Positions 23,914 to 33,610 of a stretch of 64,000 bases of DNA are shown here, piece after piece; position 1 is the first letter of the stretch; each line of letters begins with the position of its first letter. This DNA is from Marinoscillum pacificum (GTDB taxonomy: Bacteria > Bacteroidota > Bacteroidia > Cytophagales > Cyclobacteriaceae), in the NCBI RefSeq assembly GCF_024714495.1, contig NZ_JAMZMJ010000002.1, positions 124,001 through 188,000 on the forward strand, given 5' to 3'. The position numbers and the translations under genes are program-made. A model generated the notes under the pieces. The model ran no database searches. It was not told the DNA's origin and saw nothing but the letters and a program-made list of their open reading frames with translations.

Positions 23914-25569
23914 TTAAACGTCAGATGGACTCAATCCAAATTCACGTTTGAAGCATTTCGAAAAATAAGAGGGGTTGGAGAAACCTGTTTTGAAGGCTAC
24001 TTCAGAGATATTGAGCTCCTTTCCAATGATAAGTTCCTTGGCCCTGTGTAATCGCACTGATGAAATCAGCTGGTTCGGAGATTTATTCGTAATTGCCTTG
24101 AGTTTCCGCTGCAATTGGCGTTCGCTAATACCAATCTCCAAGCAGAGCATTTCTACACCAAACTGCTCATCTGGAAGATACTTATCGATAATCTGTAATA
24201 CGTTTTCCAAAAAAGAGTCGTTTTGAGGACTGATCTTCGGAAGACTGGAAAGAGCTTCATCTATACCAGACTGATCAAAAACGCTAAACAATCCCAATGA
24301 CTCTCCATTATTGGATTGCAGCAATGCATGAGATCGATTGAAACTAAGACCTGCACCAGACAACAGGTACTTCACAGTCTGAGTAACCATAACATCTCCT
24401 GGTTTCACCACTCCAATCATATCATCCATGAATGCTGCAGTCTCTGAAGTAATAAAGTGTGCTTGATCAACCGAAGCTTCTTTGATATGAATACCCACAG
24501 CAAGGTGCCCATTCATCTTTTTCATGGTGTCTACCAAATCTAAACTACAGTGAACAGCCTTGCTAGGACCTTCGAATATGGCGACAAAATAATTAGGTTC
24601 CTGATACTGAATGATCCGCCCACGATATCTGGAAATAAACTGCTGAATAACCTCTTTAAAACTTCCATTGAGTGTCCCCTTTTGAGTCATTCGACCAGCA
24701 GCAATGGTAAAAAGTTGCTCTTCATAGGTCCTGACAGGGTTGACATTGAGAATGAAGGTTTTCATCTCATCAAGCACCTCTTGCGTATTGCCTACCCAAA
24801 ACAAATGATCGTCTCCATCAAACTCTACAAATCGAGCAGTCTTAATACGCTGAGCAATGAACCTTCCCTCTTCAATTTTCACATCGATATCATTGGTACG
24901 CTGCATCATTAAAGTGGGGACTTTAATGGACGGTAAAATATCAATAATATCAACTTGCGTATTCATTTTGGTCAATACCATAGCTGCACTTGGGCTGGCT
25001 CCAGATCGGAAATAATTTGCCAACCAATCCATAAATTCGGAATCATTGGCTTTAGATGGAGCGAGCGTTTCCAGTTTCATTTCACCACTACCCCAGTTAT
25101 TTTCAATCATATCATACACCTTCTGACGCTCTGAATCAGTAGGTGCCCAGGGGTAATCATCAGAATACTTACGCTTGGCAAACACGCCAAAAGTGATCAG
25201 GGAAATGGTCCTGTTAGGATAAGTAGCCGCAAATAAGGCAGATACGGAGCCTCCTTCAGAATGGCCAAAGAGTACTGCTTTTTCAGAACCCACAGCATCC
25301 ATTACAGCACGTATGTCGTCCATACGTTCTTCAAGTGTAGAAAGCTCAACCACACGATCGGAAAGACCGGTCCCACGCTTATCAAATAAGATTACACGAG
25401 CGATCTTTCCTAATTCAGTTAGGAAACTCACTAAATCAGGGCAAGCCCACATCCAATCGATGTTGCTTACCCATCCGGGTATGTATACGAGATCTACAGG
25501 TCCCGAACCGAAGACCTGATAGGCAATATTAATACGCCCACTTTTGGTGTATTGAGTAGCTGGTTTCAT
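23914..25569 (-). CDS. Fusion protein: alpha/beta hydrolase, degenerate nucleotide-cyclase-like domain, AraC DNA-binding domain
   Basis: The protein has 551 residues from the ATG at 25569. An in-frame ATG 51 bp upstream is possible but gives a non-homologous extension. Residues about 10-275 are an alpha/beta hydrolase with the nucleophile elbow FGHSEGGS (S104) and a likely catalytic histidine in GDDHLFW. Residues about 285-440 resemble class III adenylate/guanylate cyclases of the alpha/beta-hydrolase-linked type (VAIFEGPSKAVHCSLDLV, VKPGDVMVTQTVKYLLSGAG) but lack the metal-binding aspartates. Residues about 455-551 are an AraC-type double helix-turn-helix (ISEVAFKTGFSNPSYFSKCF). It probably is a transcription regulator that senses a small ligand through the hydrolase-like part. 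Confidence 0.85.
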   Translation of the reverse strand: MKPATQYTKSGRINIAYQVFGSGPVDLVYIPGWVSNIDWMWACPDLVSFLTELGKIARVILFDKRGTGLSDRVVELSTLEERMDDIRAVMDAVGSEKAVLFGHSEGGSVSALFAATYPNRTISLITFGVFAKRKYSDDYPWAPTDSERQKVYDMIENNWGSGEMKLETLAPSKANDSEFMDWLANYFRSGASPSAAMVLTKMNTQVDIIDILPSIKVPTLMMQRTNDIDVKIEEGRFIAQRIKTARFVEFDGDDHLFWVGNTQEVLDEMKTFILNVNPVRTYEEQLFTIAAGRMTQKGTLNGSFKEVIQQFISRYRGRIIQYQEPNYFVAIFEGPSKAVHCSLDLVDTMKKMNGHLAVGIHIKEASVDQAHFITSETAAFMDDMIGVVKPGDVMVTQTVKYLLSGAGLSFNRSHALLQSNNGESLGLFSVFDQSGIDEALSSLPKISPQNDSFLENVLQIIDKYLPDEQFGVEMLCLEIGISERQLQRKLKAITNKSPNQLISSVRLHRAKELIIGKELNISEVAFKTGFSNPSYFSKCFKREFGLSPSDV

Positions 25570-25697
25570 AGTTATTATGACGGGATGAGTTGCAAAGGTA
25601 AACCAAATTATCACCCACAATCAAGTATAAGTCACTAACTGATAAGTATTTGACTTATTCCACCATTAAAACCAGCTGATTATAAGATTGATAAATG

Positions 25698-26408
25698 CTA
25701 CAGCATTTTAATGCGATCCAATAGTTTTGGTCGATAGGAATTACTAATAGGGATGATCTTATCTCCTATCTGTAAATTGCTCTGATCAATGTTTTTAATA
25801 CGATCAATACTCACTATATAAGAGCGATGCACACGCACAAAACCGTCTTCGGGAAGTTTATCTTCTACTGTTTTGAATTTAGAGTAAACCAGATGAGTCT
25901 TCTCATCGGTATGTATTTTCACATAATCTCCATAAGCTTCAATGTACGTAATGGAGCTTACATCAAGCTTCACTAGTAGCGAATCGGACTTGATAAAAAT
26001 ATTGGTCGATCCAGAAGAAGCATTGCTGGATGGTTTCGATCTACTCGACAAGTTGGCAGTAGCTTTATTTACTGCTTTTAGAAATCGAGCAAAATTCTCA
26101 ATAGGCTTTAGTAGATAGTCGGTTACATCAAACTCAAATGCTTCTAAAGCAAACTTTTCCTGAGAGGTAACAAGAATAATCTCCGGCTTACTCGTAAGAT
26201 TTTTTAGTATTTCTAACCCAGATAAATCGGGCATTTGAACATCCAGAAACACAATATCTGGCTGCAAACTCATAATGGCGCCTGCTCCAGCAACTGCGTC
26301 ACTGTAAGTCCCTTTTAATTCTAGTTGCTCAGCTTTATTAACTAGCGAACTGATAATTTTTAGTGCTACTACATCATCGTCAATTGCAATGCAAGTATAC
26401 TTTTCCAT
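25698..26408 (-). CDS. LytTR-family response regulator
   Basis: The protein has 236 residues. A receiver domain (about 1-120) has the acidic pocket IAIDDD and the phosphoacceptor in IVFLDVQMPDLSG (D56). It is followed by a serine-rich linker and a LytTR DNA-binding domain (about 138-236: VKLDVSSITYIEAYGDYVKI, FVRVHRSYIVSIDRIKNI). It lies downstream of an HPt gene and a hybrid kinase gene, all on the minus strand, and is the likely end point of that phosphorelay. Confidence 0.94.
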   Translation of the reverse strand: MEKYTCIAIDDDVVALKIISSLVNKAEQLELKGTYSDAVAGAGAIMSLQPDIVFLDVQMPDLSGLEILKNLTSKPEIILVTSQEKFALEAFEFDVTDYLLKPIENFARFLKAVNKATANLSSRSKPSSNASSGSTNIFIKSDSLLVKLDVSSITYIEAYGDYVKIHTDEKTHLVYSKFKTVEDKLPEDGFVRVHRSYIVSIDRIKNIDQSNLQIGDKIIPISNSYRPKLLDRIKML

Positions 26409-26622
26409 TTAACTAATTTTAAGTGTTGTGGTAATTAGTTTAATCAATCTGGACAAGCGATACGGGCATACAAATATAAGTATTAATCGCGCTTATTTTC
26501 TCACTTATCCTAAGTTTGAATCTCAAAACACAAATACGAGCAATAGATTTAATTTAGATTGAAGTTAACCCAATAAAGACCAAATAAACAGTGAAATTCG
26601 ACCAACGGTACTTTACGAAAGA

Positions 26623-27744
26623 TTAGGCTTTCTTGTAGCTTCTTAGCTTGGTTGTAACCGCGGTTGCTTCTTCTAAAAACACATCTAGCGCCTGATCAAA
26701 AGCCTTCATATTCCGAGCAATGGCAAATTCTTCCATTTTTTGGAGCTGTTTAGACAAATCATCTCTTTCTAAACTTTTAAAATTTGGTTTCATTTTGTGT
26801 GGCAACCTTTCGAGATCTTTCCAGTTTCTCTTTTGGTGAGCTTTGGCCAGTAAATCGATATCAGCATCCAGAGTATCAATGATAGTTTGTAGAATATCAA
26901 TGACCATATCTGGATCTCCGCCAGTAATGTCACACAAGTATGGAAAATCATCTTCTACAGAATGAACGAGATCTGGTGCAATAGGGGAACCAATGACTAC
27001 ACAAGGTAATGTAATGAATATATCCAGATCATTGACAGTCTGCTGCCAGGATGCATCTGCATAATGTCCTGCATTTTTTATGATGACTTGTAAATCATCC
27101 TCTTCAGTATCAAAATTACAAACGACAACTATGGGGTCTAAAGAGTCTTTCAAATACAGCTCATTACATTTCAACAATAACTCTGTCAAAAGACGGTTTC
27201 GGTTTCCTACTAAAAACTTCGCTGTAAAGCCTAATTGAAATTGGATGTTTTTTGACTGAGGTGCTAAAGGATCATGAAAGACTATCCGAAGAGCTTCAGC
27301 AATATGTTCCAACTTAAATGGAATGTGAGGAACATTCGTTCCTAATAGCTCATCATCACTGTAAATCTCCTCAAAATAATTGCTCAGCAGATTCTTTGCT
27401 GAAGAGGCAGGTAAGTTCAGAAAATTGATGCGCTCCTGAATATGGAAAATCTTGGATTTCGGATCAATGGCCTTCTGCGATGAAGGAATTTTCTCAAGTT
27501 TAACCAGTATCTGATCTGCCTGTGTTTCCACACGGATGAAGTACATATCCTCTCCAATGTATTGCAAATCAGCACTATTCACCAATGGGATCTTACTTAC
27601 CAGGGCTGTTTCACTCCAAAGCTCTCCACGTGGGATTTCAAAAAACGTATCAGAACTGTACGTAATTTTACCATTCAATTCACAAAATATGAACTGAACA
27701 TTTTGTCTCAAATACGTCTTTTCTAATTGCGTTCTCTTTCCCAC
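26623..27744 (-). CDS. HPt-domain phosphotransfer protein with a kinase-like (ATPase-related) middle domain
   Basis: The protein has 373 residues. The C-terminal part (about 270-373) is an HPt domain with the phosphoacceptor motif LERLPHKMKPNF (H316). The N-terminal part (about 1-255) has PAS-like features at the start. A middle section (FQLGFTAKFLVGNRNRLLTELLLKCNE, then IVVVCNF) resembles a degenerate histidine-kinase ATPase region without a clear N- or G-box. It sits between the hybrid kinase and the LytTR regulator and is well placed to pass phosphate from the kinase's receiver to the regulator. Confidence 0.75.
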   Translation of the reverse strand: MGKRTQLEKTYLRQNVQFIFCELNGKITYSSDTFFEIPRGELWSETALVSKIPLVNSADLQYIGEDMYFIRVETQADQILVKLEKIPSSQKAIDPKSKIFHIQERINFLNLPASSAKNLLSNYFEEIYSDDELLGTNVPHIPFKLEHIAEALRIVFHDPLAPQSKNIQFQLGFTAKFLVGNRNRLLTELLLKCNELYLKDSLDPIVVVCNFDTEEDDLQVIIKNAGHYADASWQQTVNDLDIFITLPCVVIGSPIAPDLVHSVEDDFPYLCDITGGDPDMVIDILQTIIDTLDADIDLLAKAHQKRNWKDLERLPHKMKPNFKSLERDDLSKQLQKMEEFAIARNMKAFDQALDVFLEEATAVTTKLRSYKKA

Positions 27745-27862
27745 TAATCGATGAAATTACAATATTCAAATGTAGAATTTTCCATTTTGATCGATAATCC
27801 CTACTCGTTGAATGATACCAATATCCACGTTAAGTTGACCAATTCACAAGGCAAATGAAAAA

Positions 27863-30800
27863 TCATTTTAAACGTGCAATAAATGATTGAAAATACTTTC
27901 TTTCTGCATACATAAATTCTTCAAAATTTAATCTAAATAAAGGCTGCAAAACAGCAATACTATACACCAAACCTTGTTTTTGAATCTTCTGAAAAAGTTC
28001 TGAAGCAAGATCTAACTGACTATCATCTAAAGCAACGGCGAGATTTCTCAAAACAGGTAAACATTCCTCTTCAAGTGCTTCGATAACTGCACGAGAAAAC
28101 TGACTATCACCAAGAATTACCTTTGGGTCTAGGTCCTCTAGCCAAACAGCCTTATTCAAGACAACCTGTTTGGCATTTTCAATGATTTTGTCATAAAGCT
28201 CCCTTGGCTCAAATGGTTTACCTATATAACCATTCATACCAGCCTTCTTTACCTCATCTTCTACTCCTAAAAGCACGGATGCTGTCAACGCATAGATTGG
28301 AATTTCCTTAAAGTACGAATCCTCTAATCGACGAATCTTCTTCACAGCTTCATACCCATCCATTACCGGCATCTGAATATCCATCAGGATCATTCCGTAC
28401 TGCTTTGACTTAACCAAATCCAATGCTTCCTGTCCATTGTCGGCAAAATCGTATGAGAACGACCAGCGATCCAAAAACTTAGATAACACCGTCTGATTTG
28501 CTTTATTATCCTCTGCAATCAAGAGATTAATACATTGATTATGCTGCGCTTGCTCCGTATTCAAGGTAGGTTCATTTACCGGTGAGCCAGAAACCTCTTC
28601 ACCGATTGGTAAAAATAAATAAAACCAAAATTCCGCTCCTTTCCCCAATTCACTTTTGACGTAGATGTCACTATCCATTATGTTGAGCAGCTTCCGAGTG
28701 ATGGCTAATCCAAGCCCAGTCCCACCATACTCTCTGGTAATACTAGAACTCGCTTGAGTGAAATTTTCGAATATACTTTCATGTTTTTCTTCTTCAATCC
28801 CTATTCCTGAATCCTTTACGAAGAACTTAATGTTATAGTATTCATCATATTGTTCAATGTATTCTATACGAATTTCCACACTGCCTTTAACAGTAAACTT
28901 GATAGCATTAGATAGAAGATTCGTCAATATCTGATTGAGACGAACAGGGTCTCCTTTGAAGTAAAGAGGCAGTTTTTCATCATACTCATAGATGAGCTCC
29001 AGATTCTTCTCCTCAAGTTTCAAGCGTAGTGTATCACATACACTATTGACCAGATTTTTTAAATCAAAATCAATCTTTTCTAAAATCATCTTCCCGGATT
29101 CTAGCTTATTAAAATCCAGAATATCATTGATCAATGCTAATAAGTTCATACTAGAGAACTTTAGCAAATTGAGGTTTTCTAACTGATCAGGTCTTGGCTG
29201 ATCTCCAAGTAGCAAATTAGATATGCCAATAATCGCATTCATTGGTGTACGAATCTCATGTGACATGGTAGAAAGGAAGGTTTCCTTTGCCTTGGCTGCA
29301 GATTCTGCCACTTCTTTTGCCTGAAGTAATTCTTCTTCCTGCTTGACAAGCTCTGATACATCTTCAGTGAACATAATGATTCCTCCCACCTCATTCCGAC
29401 TTTCATACCAGGGACGAACTTCCCACTTGATCCATTGATGAGTTCCATCACCTCTAGCAAAAAGATCACGCTCTTTACTTATGACTTCACCTTGTACACT
29501 TCGCTTATGAATAGTTTTCCAATCCTCTCCTATTTCAGGAAAGACCTCATAGTGACTTTTACCAAGTATATGAGTATCGCCCAGGTTATAATCTTCACTC
29601 CATTTGGCACTGGCCGCCACATATTCGATATGAGTATTAAACATTGCAATTGCCGCAGGTGCTGACCGCACAAACTCCCTTAATATTTCTTTTTCTGATA
29701 CAAGCTGCTTTTCATAGACCGAACGCTCCTGCATAGAGCCTATCCATGAAGCCATCAAATTCAAAAAATCCAGATCATTCGCATCAAATGTTTTTATCTG
29801 AAAAGAAGCAAAAATCAAGGTACCTTTTACCTTACCATGCACTCTAAATGGTGCCCCAACTATACTTTTTACTCCTAAAGAATCAAACATATGATTCTTT
29901 TGCATTCGTCGGCCATCAAGCTCCCCTATTGCTACTGCTTTGTTTTTCGATTGAACATATGCAGTAAATGAATCTTCATATGGGATGTTCATTCCCTCGA
30001 TAATGCCTGTCTGCATTTCATCATGCAAATGTTTAATCAAGACATTACCTTCATTGGAAAAGGTTAATAAACCCAACTGCATCTTCAGGTAAAAACACGA
30101 TAACTCAAGTGCTTTCTGTATCCGTAGTTTCTCACTTAGGTAGTTATTAGTTGAGATTTCATTTAGCAGCTTTAAGCCTTCTTTATAGCGTTCAGCACGA
30201 TCTCTTACAGCAATTTCTTCTGTAATATCTCGGGAATATATAGATACTCCTACAACGACACCTGTGGCATTTTTTATCGGATTAAAGTAATTCCTGAACG
30301 TCTTCTTTTGACTGTAGATAACTGCTGTTTCCTCTATTGAAAACCTCTCCCCCGCTAATGCTCGTTTATACTCGGCCTCAAGATTTAAGAACTTATGATC
30401 AGGATATATACTATAATCCCCTTCTCGGGGCTTAGAACCTACGATACTTGTATATATGTCTGCATAAACCTTGTTAAAAACGACGTTTCTAAAATTATGA
30501 TCAATTGACCAAATAGCCGCATCCGTATTTTCAATAGTGGCTTCAAGGTTGTTTTTATGTGTCTGGAGAAGCATTTCAGCATCTTTTCTCGATGTTACAT
30601 CCCTCGAGCTGGTTTGAATAGAAGTTACTTCGCCTTGGTCATCCTGTATGAGCTTCGTGTACGCTTCAAACCATATATATTTTCCATTCTTATGCCTATA
30701 TCTAAACTCTAATCCATTAAAACCTTCTCCTTGAATATGATTGAGACTAGCCTCTGATTCCAAATATTTCACATCTTCAGGGTGAATAAATTCATAGGGA

Positions 30801-31810
30801 CTTTTCCCTATCATTTCTTCCACTTCATACCCTAGCAAGTCCTTTACAGAGTCGGAAACGTAGATATATGTACCATCGGGCTGATGTAGACCTATCAGAT
30901 CTTTAGTGTTTTCTGAAAGCAATTTGAGAGCCTGTTTTTCGGCTCGAAGAGTGGTTATATCTCTACATACACCAATGATTCTAATAACCTTCCCCTTCTT
31001 GTCATATTTCATCACCACATTCTGTCCCACCCAAATCTCGTCACCATGTTTGTTTACAAAAGGAAATTCCAGATAACTGGTTTCTCTTTGTTCTAATAGT
31101 TGCTGACGGTAATATTCAATCACCCTGGATTTATGACCTTTCTTAATTAGATCCCAATAGAAAATATCTCTTAATTCTTCAGGAGTGTAACCTGCCAGAT
31201 CAGTGAATTTTTTGTTCACGAATTCAAATTGCCAATCCTTAGTCAATTCGAAAATGATATCATCTACACTATTTAATACATCTGAGTAGCGTAACTGATT
31301 TTGACGAAAGGCAATACTTTGAGATCTTAACTGCACCAATGTAGATGCTTGCACGGCAAGTGCACTTAAAGCTCTCTTTTGTTTCTTATTGAGCTTATGC
31401 GGTTTCGTATCTATGACACAGATGGTACCTAATGGTAACTTATTCTCATCAAGAATTGGCACACCTGCATAGAACTTTATGTGGGGATCACCTGTCACTA
31501 AAGGATTATCTTCAAAGCGCTCATCTTTATCGGCATCATTAATTTCCATTAATTCATCCGGAGAATTTATCGCATGAGCACAAAAGGAGCTTTCTCTACT
31601 GGTTTCAGACTTGTCAAATCCCTTAGCAGACTTAAACCACTGCCGGTCTGCATCAATGAACGAAATAAGCGAAATAGGAACACCACAAATGTAAGATGCC
31701 AACTCTGTCAACGAATCAAACTCATCTTCTGGAAGGGTATCCAAAATATTGAGAGAATGAAGAGCCTGCAGTCGCTCAGCTTCGTTTTTAGGCACTGGGG
31801 GTAATTTCAT
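27863..31810 (-). CDS. Hybrid sensor histidine kinase with GAF and multiple PAS domains
   Basis: The protein has 1315 residues. Order: GAF (about 20-165), several PAS/PAC units (about 170-540: [32 protein letters not shown] and others), a second GAF (about 560-705), a PAS unit (about 715-835), HisKA with the H-box [16 protein letters not shown] (H851), HATPase_c ([32 protein letters not shown]), and a receiver domain with phosphoacceptor in [14 protein letters not shown] (D1144). A C-terminal helical stretch of about 100 residues resembles a degenerate HPt. There is no membrane helix, so it is a cytoplasmic sensor. An HPt protein and a LytTR regulator follow. A terminator-like hairpin lies in its leader. 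Confidence 0.94.
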   Translation of the reverse strand: MKLPPVPKNEAERLQALHSLNILDTLPEDEFDSLTELASYICGVPISLISFIDADRQWFKSAKGFDKSETSRESSFCAHAINSPDELMEINDADKDERFEDNPLVTGDPHIKFYAGVPILDENKLPLGTICVIDTKPHKLNKKQKRALSALAVQASTLVQLRSQSIAFRQNQLRYSDVLNSVDDIIFELTKDWQFEFVNKKFTDLAGYTPEELRDIFYWDLIKKGHKSRVIEYYRQQLLEQRETSYLEFPFVNKHGDEIWVGQNVVMKYDKKGKVIRIIGVCRDITTLRAEKQALKLLSENTKDLIGLHQPDGTYIYVSDSVKDLLGYEVEEMIGKSPYEFIHPEDVKYLESEASLNHIQGEGFNGLEFRYRHKNGKYIWFEAYTKLIQDDQGEVTSIQTSSRDVTSRKDAEMLLQTHKNNLEATIENTDAAIWSIDHNFRNVVFNKVYADIYTSIVGSKPREGDYSIYPDHKFLNLEAEYKRALAGERFSIEETAVIYSQKKTFRNYFNPIKNATGVVVGVSIYSRDITEEIAVRDRAERYKEGLKLLNEISTNNYLSEKLRIQKALELSCFYLKMQLGLLTFSNEGNVLIKHLHDEMQTGIIEGMNIPYEDSFTAYVQSKNKAVAIGELDGRRMQKNHMFDSLGVKSIVGAPFRVHGKVKGTLIFASFQIKTFDANDLDFLNLMASWIGSMQERSVYEKQLVSEKEILREFVRSAPAAIAMFNTHIEYVAASAKWSEDYNLGDTHILGKSHYEVFPEIGEDWKTIHKRSVQGEVISKERDLFARGDGTHQWIKWEVRPWYESRNEVGGIIMFTEDVSELVKQEEELLQAKEVAESAAKAKETFLSTMSHEIRTPMNAIIGISNLLLGDQPRPDQLENLNLLKFSSMNLLALINDILDFNKLESGKMILEKIDFDLKNLVNSVCDTLRLKLEEKNLELIYEYDEKLPLYFKGDPVRLNQILTNLLSNAIKFTVKGSVEIRIEYIEQYDEYYNIKFFVKDSGIGIEEEKHESIFENFTQASSSITREYGGTGLGLAITRKLLNIMDSDIYVKSELGKGAEFWFYLFLPIGEEVSGSPVNEPTLNTEQAQHNQCINLLIAEDNKANQTVLSKFLDRWSFSYDFADNGQEALDLVKSKQYGMILMDIQMPVMDGYEAVKKIRRLEDSYFKEIPIYALTASVLLGVEDEVKKAGMNGYIGKPFEPRELYDKIIENAKQVVLNKAVWLEDLDPKVILGDSQFSRAVIEALEEECLPVLRNLAVALDDSQLDLASELFQKIQKQGLVYSIAVLQPLFRLNFEEFMYAERKYFQSFIARLK

Positions 31811-31873
31811 TATCTAAATGTTCGCAATTACAAGGTAATGAACGCAATCATTAGATTCTACAATCGGAAGAAA

Positions 31874-31905
31874 ATAAAAAAAGCCTGGATGAAAATCATC
31901 CAGGC
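31874..31905 (-). terminator. Terminator-like hairpin in the leader of the hybrid kinase gene
   Basis: Perfect 10-bp arms GCCTGGATGA and TCATCCAGGC flank a 3-nt loop and, read on the minus strand, are followed by a run of seven Ts. It lies about 70 bp upstream of the kinase ATG. No minus-strand gene lies upstream that it could terminate, so it may act as an attenuator. Confidence 0.7.
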
Positions 31906-32221
31906 CGTTCCGCCAAAAAATCTCATTAAACCCTAACCACTGTTCAATGAAATCTGATGTAAAAGTAATAAAGCACTAAATCACGCACATTTGATATCGT
32001 TTACAGGATCGATTTACACGTTAAGTGAGTTTAATAAACCGTTTAACTGATTTTTGGCACGTCAAACCCCTAAAATCCCATCTAGGTAAATCACTTATTC
32101 TCTTGCCGAGATTTATCAATAACTGAACTAGATTCTATTTCATTTCAACGACTTTATTGATTTTGGGCTCAGTATTCATCGTTATTTCGCATCATAATCA
32201 ACCTCGCCTTAACAGAACAAC
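31906..32221. other. Divergent intergenic region, kinase gene / membrane sensor gene
   Basis: This AT-rich spacer should hold the divergent promoters of the hybrid kinase (minus) and the membrane protein (plus). I could not assign -7/-33 elements with confidence and saw no small gene. Confidence 0.4.
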
Positions 32222-33004
32222 ATGACAAATTCAATTAAGTACTTCTCAAGTATAGGACACAAACTAGGTGACTCTGAAGAAATCAAAGTTCAAAAGAGTT
32301 TCCTAGTATTCTTAGCTACCTTCATGAGCATGGGTGGTATCATCTGGGGAACACTTTTGGTTTCTTATGACATCATCTACCCGAGTTTTATTCCTTATGG
32401 ATATGTGTTAATTAGTATTATCAATATTTTAGGATTCAAACTTTCTAAGAATTTTAAAGTAGCCAGAGTTGTCCAAATTTTCATATCAATGGCTCTTCCT
32501 TTTATGCTGCAAGCCAGCTTAGGTGGATTCTTACCTTCGGGAATGGTGATGCTATGGTCAATACTTGCCTTGTTAGCTTCATTATCATTCGAAAAGATGC
32601 GATATGCAATGATCTGGTTAGTACTTTTCGTAACGGGAACGGTATTTCTTTACCTGTATGATGATGTTTTCTATCAGTTTAAACCGGAGCCATTATCTGA
32701 TGTATCACTCGGATTCCTTGCATTGAATGCGGTTATTATCAGCTCAGTAGTATTTGCCTTGGTTTATTTCTTTGTAGTGTTAAGTCAGGAAGCTCAGCAC
32801 GAATTGGTTTCTTCTAATGACATGATTAGAAAACTGAACACCAAATTAGTTTCAAAAACACAACAACTGGAGAAAACACAAAAAGCTCTTCAAATATCCA
32901 ATCAAGAGCTTCAGAATTCAAAAGAGCGTTTGTTAGAAATCACCAAGAAGCAGACAGAAATCAACGAGCGGTTATTAAAAGAAAAAGGACGAATCAGCGC
33001 CTAA
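32222..33004 (+). CDS. Six-helix membrane sensor-like protein ending in a coiled coil, no output domain
   Basis: The protein has 260 residues. About six membrane helices (from about residue 26 to 190) are followed by a cytoplasmic coiled coil (about 192-255, with repeated glutamine/lysine/leucine heptads such as KTQQLEKTQKALQISNQELQ). In many Bacteroidota proteins this sort of membrane module plus coiled coil precedes a kinase or nucleotide-cyclase domain. Here translation stops after the coil. It may act in trans, for example with the STAS-like protein 48 bp downstream or the divergent kinase. Confidence 0.65.
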   Translation: MTNSIKYFSSIGHKLGDSEEIKVQKSFLVFLATFMSMGGIIWGTLLVSYDIIYPSFIPYGYVLISIINILGFKLSKNFKVARVVQIFISMALPFMLQASLGGFLPSGMVMLWSILALLASLSFEKMRYAMIWLVLFVTGTVFLYLYDDVFYQFKPEPLSDVSLGFLALNAVIISSVVFALVYFFVVLSQEAQHELVSSNDMIRKLNTKLVSKTQQLEKTQKALQISNQELQNSKERLLEITKKQTEINERLLKEKGRISA

Positions 33005-33052
33005 CATAACTTAATGAAATACATTGTTTAATAACATTAACCAATTATAGAA

Positions 33053-33439
33053 ATGCTTAACAAAGTAGATATAACTCAAGATCACTTACTATCAAAAAAC
33101 TGCATCAAATTCACATTCCAAGGCAAATTCACCACTCAGGCCTGTCATGAAGCGGTAGAAGAATTCAAATTGAAATTCAGCAATTCACTTGCTCCATTCA
33201 ACTTTATCTGGGACTGCACCTCAATGTCTGGGTTTGATTTAGCTGCAAGAAAAGAATGGATAGAATTCATGAACTCTCTAGAAGGAAAACTGGGAAAAGT
33301 GAATGTGATCTCTGATAACATAGTCACTAGAGGTTCTGCAAGGCTTCTTTTAAAATTATTCCAATTGGAAGGTGAAGTGTATAAAAATTACGCTGAAGCA
33401 TTACAAGCTAAAAAAGGCGCAGAATTAGAAGCGGCTTAA
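33053..33439 (+). CDS. STAS/SpoIIAA-like protein
   Basis: The protein has 128 residues with an alternating beta-alpha pattern (IKFTFQGKFTTQACHEAVEE, FNFIWDCTSMSGFDLAARKE, KVNVISDNIVTRGSARLLLK) that fits STAS or SpoIIAA-like proteins, which often act as protein-interaction switches. The family match is by pattern only. It is preceded by the membrane sensor-like gene and followed by a strong terminator, so the two genes form a short operon. Confidence 0.6.
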   Translation: MLNKVDITQDHLLSKNCIKFTFQGKFTTQACHEAVEEFKLKFSNSLAPFNFIWDCTSMSGFDLAARKEWIEFMNSLEGKLGKVNVISDNIVTRGSARLLLKLFQLEGEVYKNYAEALQAKKGAELEAA

Positions 33440-33477
33440 CAAATAATTACTTCCTTGAATACTCGTTATCGAGTTAC

Positions 33478-33508
33478 GAAAAGCAGCCATTTGGCTGCTT
33501 TTCACATT
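33478..33508 (+). terminator. Terminator after the sensor/STAS operon
   Basis: Perfect 12-bp arms GAAAAGCAGCCA/TGGCTGCTTTTC with a 2-nt loop end in a short T-rich stretch, just downstream of the STAS-like gene. Confidence 0.85.
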
Positions 33509-33610
33509 TATACTCATTCCACTTCAGATTAAGTCAGTTTCTCAACTTCATTAAGACTTTACTTTTCTATTTTTACTGGAGGCAATTTTTCAACAACAAC
33601 TCTACTAAAA

